A DNA stretch of 64,000 nt from Chloroflexota bacterium (GTDB taxonomy: Bacteria; Chloroflexota; Dehalococcoidia; Lucifugimonadales; JACPCK01). The notes below the pieces were generated by a model, which made no database searches, was not told the origin of the DNA, and worked only from the letters and a program-made list of their open reading frames with translations. Shown here piece by piece: positions 58,279 through 64,000 of the stretch; the first letter of the stretch is position 1; each line of letters opens with the position of its first letter. The translations under genes were made by a program, and so were the position numbers. The stretch covers positions 64,001 through 128,000 of the forward strand of contig JACPCK010000035.1 in NCBI GenBank assembly GCA_016179845.1, in the 5' to 3' direction.

Positions 58279-59316
58279 TCAGCGCCCGGCAAGGCGCGTC
58301 AAAGCCGCCACGTTGGGCAGTCGCTGCTTCTCCAGGTACTGTACCAACCCCTGATTGATTCGGAGCGCAACACTGGGCCCCTCATACACCAGGCCTGTGT
58401 AGAGCTGCACGGTCGTTGCGCCAGCCTGGAATGCCTGTAGAGCGTCGCTGGCCGTGAAGATGCCACCGCAGGCGTTGACCATCAGGCTATCCCCTGCTTC
58501 CCGCCGGACGTCCCCTACGATGCGCAGCATGTCCTGGAAAAGGGCCTTCCCACTGACGCCTCCTGCTCCCACCTTCAGGCGAGGCTCCGCAATCCGCCTG
58601 GCATTTGCTGCGGTAATGCCTTCAACACCTTCTCTCCTGGCTATGCGTACAAGACCTAAGATACGCTCCTGGGCTTCCGCATCCAGGTAAGGAGGTATCT
58701 TGACAAAGAGGGGTTTCCTGCGCCCCTCATTGATACGGCCCAATAGGTCGGCAAAGGTCTCCGCTTGGAGAAAGACCAGGAGGCCCGCGGCATTGGGGGA
58801 ACTGATATTCAGCTCCACGGCATCGGCCAAGGGCTCTGCGCTCCTGTGGCAAAGGAGGAACTCGTCGATAGAGAGTCCGGCTACGCTGACTACGAGGGGC
58901 TTGGGACGCGCCTGGAACCTCTCCAGGCGCCTGGAGGCGGCCTCCAGGCCCTTGCTGGGAAACCCCATGGCGTTGACAAGGGACTGCTGCCGGACATAGC
59001 GAAGAAGGCGCGGGCCCGGGTTGCCCGGCCTGGCCTTGTGAACCACGGTCCCCCCTACCACGTACCCGAATCCCAGCGCCATAAGAGTTGGAAGGAACTC
59101 GCAGTCTTTGTCCAACCCAGCGGCCACGCCTACCGGGTTGGAGAAACTGAGCCCTCCCGCTGAGAGCTGGAGACGGGGGTCGCCAACCTCCCAGCGACGG
59201 CCCAGGGCCTGCCACAAGATGTGCCACCGAAGAGAGAGCTTAACCAGCTCCTGAGCGCCCTCTGGCGGTAGGGCGAAAAGGAGAGGGCGAAGGAGGCCTT
59301 TATACAAGGAATTCAT
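58279..59316 (-). CDS. pyrD: Dihydroorotate dehydrogenase, quinone-linked (class 2)
   Basis: The ~345-residue FMN enzyme oxidises dihydroorotate to orotate in pyrimidine synthesis and passes electrons to quinone. MNSLYKGLLRPLLFALPPEG, the N-terminal membrane-associating helix of class 2 enzymes, precedes NPVGVAAGLDKDCEFLPTLM. GGTVVHKARPGNPGPRL, NAMGFPSKG, ELNISSPNAAGL and KIPPYLDAEAQERI follow. The catalytic Ser of class 2 enzymes lies in the NISSPN region. GGIFTASDALQAFQAGATTVQLYTGLVYEGP closes the barrel in the usual place. The ATG at 59316 has only a weak ribosome site; the longer frame to 59493 is not conserved. Confidence 0.94.
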   Translation of the reverse strand: MNSLYKGLLRPLLFALPPEGAQELVKLSLRWHILWQALGRRWEVGDPRLQLSAGGLSFSNPVGVAAGLDKDCEFLPTLMALGFGYVVGGTVVHKARPGNPGPRLLRYVRQQSLVNAMGFPSKGLEAASRRLERFQARPKPLVVSVAGLSIDEFLLCHRSAEPLADAVELNISSPNAAGLLVFLQAETFADLLGRINEGRRKPLFVKIPPYLDAEAQERILGLVRIARREGVEGITAANARRIAEPRLKVGAGGVSGKALFQDMLRIVGDVRREAGDSLMVNACGGIFTASDALQAFQAGATTVQLYTGLVYEGPSVALRINQGLVQYLEKQRLPNVAALTRLAGR

Positions 59317-59333
59317 CTCAAGAAGCTCACTCT

Positions 59334-59361
59334 CCTTCGGCAGGCTCAGAACAGGCTCTGG
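59334..59361. repeat. Dispersed intergenic unit, degenerate copy 4
   Basis: CCTTCGGCAGGCTCAGAACAG matches the reverse of the CTGAGCCTGTCGAAGG core found at 39172 and 44248, with changes at GTCGA and the end. It sits just upstream of pyrD, between it and the divergent CoA-transferase fusion gene. Confidence 0.5.
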
Positions 59362-59413
59362 CCCACTCTGGACACCCCCGAAATAAGCCTTTTGTGGTAT
59401 AGTATGGGCGATT

Positions 59414-59442
59414 TTGATAGCTGAGCAATAGCAAAGTATAGA
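59414..59442 (+). promoter_or_regulatory. Candidate promoter of the double CoA-transferase gene
   Basis: TTGATA (59414-59419), 17 bases, TATAGA (59437-59442), about 77 bases before the ATG. The AT-rich region also shows a reverse-strand TTGCTC-18-TACTAT pair that could serve pyrD, so this is probably a divergent control region. Confidence 0.5.
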
Positions 59443-59519
59443 CAAAAAGTCCCCACATTGGGCATTCTTCTCAGCAGATTTACATCTCCACAAATTAGTG
59501 GTATAGCCAGGAGGAAGAC

Positions 59520-61877
59520 ATGGGTGGTCCTTTGGCAGGCGTCAACGTTCTGGACTTTGGCCAAGCAGCCGTCGGCCCGTGGGCAGGCACCCTCCTGGGG
59601 TTCCTGGGGGCCAACGTGTTGAAGGTGGAGCGGCCTGAGGGGGAGATAATCCGTACTCAACCCCCCTTCCAGAAGGGACTGGCGATAGCCTACACCGCCT
59701 GGAACATGAATAAGAAGGGCGCCGTGTTCAACATGAAAGATCCCCGGGAGTTCAAGCTCCTGGAGCCCCTAGTGAAGGAGGCTGACGTCATCAGCGAGAA
59801 CCTGAGGCCCGGCGTCATGGACCGCCTGGGTCTGGGGTACGAGACGGCAAAGGCCATCAACCCTCGAGTCATCTACGCCTCCAGCCCTGGTTGGGGCTTC
59901 AGCGGCCCCATGGTGAACTTCCCCGGGGGTGACCCCGATTTTCAGGCGTTCAGTGGCTTTGCCAGCCTGAACGGAAAGGAGGATGGGAGGGGCGAGCTGG
60001 TCCGCCACTCCTACCACCTGGACCTGAACGCCTCCTGCATCCTGGCCGCCAATATCATCATGGGTCTTCTAGTGCGGGACCGGACAGGACAGGGCCTACG
60101 GGTGATCTCCAGCCACCTGGGCAGCAGCCTATCGCTCCTCAGCAGTCGCGCTGCGGAGTACGTGCTGACAGGGAAGGTCCCCACATGCCTGGGCAGCAGT
60201 GCCGCCGGCACCGCTCCTAACCAGGCATTTCTTTGCCAGGACATGACCTGGCTTGCCGTGGGCGTGGAGACAGAGGCCCAGTGGAAAGAGCTGTGTCTGG
60301 CCATACGTAGAGAAGACCTCCTTTCAGACCCCCGTTTCTCCAACAACCTGGAGCGGGTGAAGCATCGGAAAGAGCTGGCCCAGGCACTGGAAAAGCTCTT
60401 TTCCAGCAGGCCCAGCCGGTGGTGGTACAACCAGCTAACCAAACGCGGGGTGCCGGCGGGTTTCTTCTACCAGTTCGAGGAGCTCCGGCATCACCTTCAC
60501 GTGAAGGAAAACGAGTACATTGTGGAGGCCGACATACCCCATCAGGGCAAGGTGCTCGTGGGCGGCATACCCTGGCAGTTCAGCAAGACCTCTTGCTCCA
60601 TGTACCCGGCGCCTTATCCTTCAGAGCACACCCAGGAGGTGGCAGAGAAGGCCTTTGGCGCCTTTGGCCCCAGTGGGGAACATAAAGCCCGCAAGACCTC
60701 GCCTGGCAAAGACGGGCGAGCTCCACTGGCTGGCCTGCGGGTAGTAGACGCCAGCCAGGGTCTTTGTGGGCCGTATGTGTCCCTCCTGCTGGCAGATGCC
60801 GGGGCCGAGGTCCTCAAGGTTGAGCCGCCCGCAGGCGACTATGCCCGCCGCTTTGCTCCCTCAACGGCCACCGGCGATAGCGCCGCCTTCCTTTTCCTGA
60901 ACCGAAACAAGAAGAGCCTGGCCCTAGACCTGGAGAAGGAAGAGGACAAGAAGGCGCTGGCAAGGCTAATCGAGAAGGCCGATATCTTCATCGAAGACTG
61001 GGGCGTCGGCAAGGCAACCAGCAGAGGGCTTGACTACAGTATCCTGAGCAAGAAGAACCCGGGCCTCGTCTACTGCGCCATCACCCCCTTCGGAGAGAGG
61101 GGGCCTTTCAAGCATCTTGCGGGCTCGGAGCTAGTGGTCCAGGCCATGTCCGAATACTGGGTTTCCCTGGGAGAGGTGGGGCAGCCTCCGTTGCGAGTCG
61201 GCGCTGACGTGGCCAACGCCAGCACGGGTGCCCTGGCTTTCCTGGGCATCCTCGCCGCGCTGTACCACCGCCAGAATACGGGCGAGGGGCAGCGGGTGGC
61301 CGTGAGCCTGTGGGGCACCCTCCTGTGCATGCGGCAGGCCAGTTGGTCCGTCCTGGGTGATGGCATAGAGGAGTGGGCGGGGCCTTTCTGCTGGGCCTAC
61401 ACCAGCCCCCCCATGCACGGCTGGCAGACCAAGGACAATCCCGTGTACTTCCGTCTCCACAACGCCTCTGAGGAGGAGTACATAAGCCTCCTCATCGACT
61501 TGGGGATGGACGAGGTCATGGCAGACGAGCGATTCGGCAACGCTGGCCGGGACGCGGTAGGCTGGGGCAAGTACGCCATAGAGGTGATGCCGATCTGGGA
61601 AAAGTACATGAAGGAGAAGACGGCGGAGGAGGTGGTGGAGATAGCGCGATCCCGTAACTCCATGGCCGTTCCCATAAACAACATCAAAGAGGCCCTGGAA
61701 CACCCTCAGATGCAGGTCCTCAACGTCATCAAAAGCATGGACCACCCAGTGCTGGGCAAGATAAGGGTCATCGGCTCTCCTTTCCAGGGACCCTGGCAAG
61801 CGCCTGAGCCTGCTCCGGCACCAAAGCTGGGGCAGCACACAGCGGAGGCCCTGGCCTCTTTAGGAAAGAAAAAATGA
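59520..61877 (+). CDS. Double-domain CaiB/BaiF (class III) CoA-transferase fusion
   Basis: The 785-residue protein contains two complete CaiB/BaiF domains in tandem, about 1-380 and 400-785. Domain 1 begins LAGVNVLDFGQAAVGPWAGT, with MNKKGAVFNMKDP and ENLRPGVMDRLGLGYE; the catalytic Asp is at 168 (YHLDLNASCIL), matching formyl-CoA transferase Asp169. Domain 2 begins LAGLRVVDASQGLCGPYVSL, has NRNKKSLALDLEKEE and EDWGVGKATSRGLDY, but the aligned position is Asn566 (VANASTGALAF). A charged linker (about 384-400, RKTSPGKDGR) joins them. A normal enzyme is a dimer, so one chain may mimic a dimer with one active and one altered half. AGGAGGAAGAC precedes the ATG. Confidence 0.92.
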   Translation: MGGPLAGVNVLDFGQAAVGPWAGTLLGFLGANVLKVERPEGEIIRTQPPFQKGLAIAYTAWNMNKKGAVFNMKDPREFKLLEPLVKEADVISENLRPGVMDRLGLGYETAKAINPRVIYASSPGWGFSGPMVNFPGGDPDFQAFSGFASLNGKEDGRGELVRHSYHLDLNASCILAANIIMGLLVRDRTGQGLRVISSHLGSSLSLLSSRAAEYVLTGKVPTCLGSSAAGTAPNQAFLCQDMTWLAVGVETEAQWKELCLAIRREDLLSDPRFSNNLERVKHRKELAQALEKLFSSRPSRWWYNQLTKRGVPAGFFYQFEELRHHLHVKENEYIVEADIPHQGKVLVGGIPWQFSKTSCSMYPAPYPSEHTQEVAEKAFGAFGPSGEHKARKTSPGKDGRAPLAGLRVVDASQGLCGPYVSLLLADAGAEVLKVEPPAGDYARRFAPSTATGDSAAFLFLNRNKKSLALDLEKEEDKKALARLIEKADIFIEDWGVGKATSRGLDYSILSKKNPGLVYCAITPFGERGPFKHLAGSELVVQAMSEYWVSLGEVGQPPLRVGADVANASTGALAFLGILAALYHRQNTGEGQRVAVSLWGTLLCMRQASWSVLGDGIEEWAGPFCWAYTSPPMHGWQTKDNPVYFRLHNASEEEYISLLIDLGMDEVMADERFGNAGRDAVGWGKYAIEVMPIWEKYMKEKTAEEVVEIARSRNSMAVPINNIKEALEHPQMQVLNVIKSMDHPVLGKIRVIGSPFQGPWQAPEPAPAPKLGQHTAEALASLGKKK

Positions 61878-61893
61878 TATCTAGCTGATAATT

Positions 61894-62109
61894 CTAGGCT
61901 GGTTCTAGGTTCTCCAGTGTTACCGTTGGCTTTTTCTTTGCGAATCCCATGTGTTTGGAAGCATCCAGTACTTCTATGCCCAAAATCTCCTCATTCGGCC
62001 CAAAGTCTACAGCTATATCTTCATTAAGCCTCACTGTGGTCACTTGGCTTGGGCCAGCCTTGAAACTTATGTAAGCAACATCAACTTGGGGGTCATACCG
62101 AATCTTCAT
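61894..62109 (-). CDS. DUF2283 family protein (antitoxin-like)
   Basis: The 71-residue protein begins MKIRYDPQVDVAYISFKAG, continuing VTTVRLNEDIAVDFGPNEEI and GIEVLDASKHM, the full DUF2283 pattern. This family commonly lies next to DUF4258 in what is thought to be a toxin-antitoxin type pair, with DUF2283 as the likely antitoxin. Its ATG overlaps the stop codon of the DUF4258 frame upstream by a shared ATGA, with CGGAGGTAAGGA as the ribosome site, which shows translational coupling. The low-GC sequence suggests horizontal transfer. Confidence 0.85.
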   Translation of the reverse strand: MKIRYDPQVDVAYISFKAGPSQVTTVRLNEDIAVDFGPNEEILGIEVLDASKHMGFAKKKPTVTLENLEPA

Positions 62110-62378
62110 TCCTTACCTCCGAAATAAAACACATAAACTGTCACTACAACCAAACTATCAGGCTCCTCTTTAACAATCGGCATAACCTACTTCGTTTTAT
62201 AATAACGCCCTTTCCACGTTTGCTCAAAAGTGAAATTCTTGCGAAACGCAATTCGTCCACGACCTGCAACCGATCTTTCCCCGCTATGTACGGCTGCTTC
62301 ACCCTCCTGCCTCGTGGCTCCTCTGTCAGGCATCTGGTCAAGGGCGTGTTGCGAAAATATGATACGTCTTAACCGCAT
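62106..62378 (-). pseudogene. DUF4258 protein (toxin-like) interrupted by an in-frame TAG
   Basis: Read from ATG 62378, the frame gives IIFSQHALDQMPDRGATRQE and FRKNFTFEQTWKGRYYKTK, then an amber codon at 62189-62187. The same frame continues without a break as VMPIVKEEPDSLVVVTVYVF and ends with TGA (62108-62106) overlapping the DUF2283 start. DUF4258 proteins normally read through this point as YxxK(Q)VxPIV, so a single C-to-T change from CAG would explain it. The short form stops at residue 63 and lacks the last strands. TAG is an ordinary stop in other genes here, so recoding is unlikely. It is probably an inactivated toxin-like gene, or an assembly error. Confidence 0.72.
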
Positions 62379-62384
62379 TGTCCG

Positions 62385-63569
62385 TTAAATCACCTTCTTC
62401 TGCCTTAACTCTTTTACTTGCGTATCCCCATATCCCAGTTCCTTCAGGACCTCCTCCGTATGCTGGCCCGTAACAGGCGGGGGACGTCTGACGGAGCCTG
62501 GCGACTGGCTGAGCTTGACAGGAATGCCCAAGAGCTTCAAGTCTCGAATCTTGGGATGGGGTACCTGGATGACCATCTCCCGAGCGTGGGTCTGCGGGTC
62601 GTTCATCACGTCATCTATCCGGTTTACCCTGTTGGAGGGCACTCCCGCCCTGTCCATAACCCCTACAAGCTCCTCGGTGTCATACTTCCTGATCTCCGAC
62701 TGAAGGATAGGCACCAGGACGTTCCTATGTTTCACCCGGTCGGGCTGGGTAGCGAAGCGGGGGTCCTCCAGCAGGTCCCGACGGTTCAAGGCCTCGCACA
62801 TCCTGGTCCACAGGCGCTGGTTAGCGGCGGCGACGAAGATGTAGCCGTCCTTGGCCTCGAAGACCTGGTAGGGCACGATGGCCGGATGCCCCGACCCGTA
62901 TCGTCCGGAGACCACACCCCCGATGAGGTAGCCCACAGCGAGGAGCGAAAGGTAGGAGATGGAGGTCTCCAGAAGGGAGGCGTCGACCTGCTGGCCCATG
63001 CTGGTCTTCTGACGATGGTAGAGGGCGTTCATTATGCCGAAGGCCGCCATCATCCCTGTGCTCAGGTCTAGAAAGGAGACCCCGCACCGGACGGGCGCTC
63101 CTTGGGGCTCCCCAGTGATACTCATGACCCCTGTATGGGCCTGCATCAGAGCCTCGTAGCCCGCCCTGTCCTTGTAGGGCCCTGATGTCCCGAAGGCGGT
63201 GATGGAGCAGTAGATGAGCCTGGGGTTGACCCTGCTCAACACCTCGTAACCCAGGCCCATGGACTCCATGGTCCCAGTGCGGAAGTTCTCCACAAGCACA
63301 TCGGCCCCGGCCACCAGCTTCTTGAGGATCTCCTGACCTTCCGGGGCCTTCAGGTTCAGGGTCATGGCCTGCTTGTTGCGGTTCATGGAGAGATAGCCGG
63401 CAGCCTCGCCCTCCACGAAGGGCCCGTATGTGCGGGACTCGTCGCCCACCTCCGGCTCCTCGATCTTCAACACATCGGCTCCCATGTCGCCTAACATCTG
63501 GGCGCAATAGGGACCCGCCAGCACCCGGCTCAGATCCAGAACCTTGATGCCTTCCAGTGGAGCAGTCAC
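62385..63569 (-). CDS. CaiB/BaiF (class III) CoA-transferase
   Basis: The 394-residue enzyme starts at GTG 63569 (VTAPLEGIKVLDLSRVLAGP) behind AAGGAGG, six bases away. The longer frame overlaps the upstream MFS gene. Family landmarks are MGADVLKIEEPEVGDESR, MNRNKQAMTLNLKAPEGQE, VENFRTGTMESMGLGYEVL and the catalytic Asp in VSFLDLSTGMMAAFG. The C-terminal GIPVKLSQSPGSVRRPPPVT and GQHTEEVLKELG are normal. It is closely similar in layout to the 41692 protein. Its acid substrate is unknown. The MFS gene ends 13 bases upstream on the same strand, suggesting uptake and activation of one compound. Confidence 0.93.
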   Translation of the reverse strand: MTAPLEGIKVLDLSRVLAGPYCAQMLGDMGADVLKIEEPEVGDESRTYGPFVEGEAAGYLSMNRNKQAMTLNLKAPEGQEILKKLVAGADVLVENFRTGTMESMGLGYEVLSRVNPRLIYCSITAFGTSGPYKDRAGYEALMQAHTGVMSITGEPQGAPVRCGVSFLDLSTGMMAAFGIMNALYHRQKTSMGQQVDASLLETSISYLSLLAVGYLIGGVVSGRYGSGHPAIVPYQVFEAKDGYIFVAAANQRLWTRMCEALNRRDLLEDPRFATQPDRVKHRNVLVPILQSEIRKYDTEELVGVMDRAGVPSNRVNRIDDVMNDPQTHAREMVIQVPHPKIRDLKLLGIPVKLSQSPGSVRRPPPVTGQHTEEVLKELGYGDTQVKELRQKKVI

Positions 63570-63582
63570 ATCGGCCTCCTTC

Positions 63583-64000
63583 TCAAGGATTTTCGGCGGC
63601 CACTGCTGCCCGCGAGCTTCGAGAGCGGACGGGTGGCCTGGCGAAGTAGACAACCATTGCCGAGGAGAAGTACCAGGCAACGAAGAGGGCGTAGCCGAAC
63701 CGGTAGGAAAGGGTCGTGTCGTAGATAAACGCCACCAGCAGGGGCGAGCCAGCAGAGCCAAGAGCCATGAAGGGTGCGCTGTAGCCCCGGATGGCCCCGA
63801 TAGCCAGGCGGCCAAAGTAGGTGGGCCACATAACGTTAAAGACCACCGCAGCGCCACCCATGAAAAGACCGAAGTAGGCTGCCGCGGCGAACACAGCCAA
63901 AGGCCAGGCTGGAGAGAGGATGAGCAAGAGGGCACCGCTACTGGCGCCGACTCCGTAGAGCATGAAGACGCGCCGGACGTGAATGCGCTCCACCAGCAAC
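63583..64000 (-). CDS. Major facilitator superfamily transporter, C-terminal part
   Basis: Only the last ~138 residues are inside the window; the gene continues past the right edge on the reverse strand. Four hydrophobic segments are visible (VFMLYGVGASSGALLLIL, PLAVFAAAAYFGLFMGGAAV, the SAPFMALGSAGSPLLVAFIY helix, and FGYALFVAWYFSSAMVVYFA), as expected for helices 9-12 of an MFS carrier. The GYSAPFMALGSAGSPL segment recalls the monocarboxylate or oxalate/formate-type MFS. It lies 13 bases ahead of the CaiB/BaiF gene, fitting an acid importer followed by its CoA-transferase, but this is inferred. Confidence 0.82.
   Translation of the reverse strand, partial: LLVERIHVRRVFMLYGVGASSGALLLILSPAWPLAVFAAAAYFGLFMGGAAVVFNVMWPTYFGRLAIGAIRGYSAPFMALGSAGSPLLVAFIYDTTLSYRFGYALFVAWYFSSAMVVYFARPPVRSRSSRAAVAAENP

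Noticed and set aside
62187-62189. TAG read as an amino acid (recoding) in the DUF4258 gene
   Set aside because: TAG is a normal stop in several genes here (for example sucC and etfB), and no PylS/PylT or SECIS-like feature is seen.
1-64000. CRISPR array, prophage, integrase or IS element
   Set aside because: No regularly spaced repeats, transposase, integrase or phage structural genes were seen. The HNH protein is of a common chromosomal type and not phage-linked here.

Overview
The window looks like a chromosomal segment of an uncultured, GC-rich bacterium, most likely Chloroflexota (Dehalococcoidia or a SAR202-like relative). This is inferred from gene content, not from a marker tree. The signs are luciferase-like (F420/FMN) oxidoreductases next to the F420 gene cofE, several CaiB/BaiF CoA-transferases, TIM-barrel amidohydrolases, lipoprotein solute-binding proteins without permeases, a T-box leader, and intergenic repeats built on TGAGCCTGTCGAA / TTCGACAAGCTCA. 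Promoters are sigma70-like. Starts are ATG, GTG or TTG, mostly behind clear GGAGG-type sites. No plasmid, phage, IS element or CRISPR array was seen.

Layout. 1-7.7 kb: the frameshifted end of a DUF1998 helicase, a TatD-like protein, a lipoprotein SBP, SufU, GltX and a secreted VIT/vWA protein. 7.8-13.0 kb: a central-carbon block with two-subunit class I fumarase, succinyl-CoA synthetase, a dicluster ferredoxin and an acyl-CoA dehydrogenase. 13.1-17.2 kb: a reverse-strand SBP / luciferase-like / amidohydrolase run behind a strong promoter. 17.4-23.3 kb: SurE, a frameshifted luciferase-like gene, an ABC-2 exporter pair, a SufR-like Fe-S regulator divergent from a small zinc protein, and CofE. 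23.5-32.4 kb: LysA, HolB with a stand-alone RicT N-terminal domain, HNH nuclease, CvpA, hydrolase, cysteine synthase, alcohol dehydrogenase and several proteins of unknown function. 32.5-39.1 kb: DnaE, a MoxR ATPase, and a T-box leader in front of citramalate synthase. 39.2-47.3 kb: PDZ protein, JAMM peptidase, crotonase, CoA-transferase, zinc-ribbon protein, EtfBA and an amidohydrolase, with a repeat-bearing gene-poor gap at 43.4-44.4 kb. 47.4-54.4 kb: a DUF4389 gene of different composition between direct repeats, DUF202, a ComEC-like hydrolase with a DUF3006 partner, a fumarate-reductase-type flavoprotein, NadC, MiaB and tRNA-Ser(GCU). 54.6-64 kb: nitronate monooxygenase-like enzyme, ABM protein, a large repeat-built membrane protein, PyrD, a double CoA-transferase fusion, a DUF2283/DUF4258 pair broken by an amber codon, another CoA-transferase and the end of an MFS transporter.

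How it fits together. Housekeeping genes (gltX, dnaE, holB, lysA, nadC, pyrD, miaB, cimA) are interleaved with a catabolic set: uptake lipoproteins, F420/FMN oxidoreductases, hydrolases, CoA-transferases, crotonase, acyl-CoA dehydrogenase and EtfAB. That set would activate acids as CoA thioesters, beta-oxidise them, pass electrons to ETF and feed succinyl-CoA/fumarate into the citric acid cycle. The substrates cannot be read from the sequence. Two single-base frameshifts (near 73 and 18295) and one in-frame stop (62187) may be assembly errors or real decay. The strongest unusual items are the repeat-built membrane protein (56253-58133), the T-box on a citramalate synthase, the double CoA-transferase with an Asp-to-Asn change in one half, and the operator-like dyad inside the promoter of the SufR-like gene.
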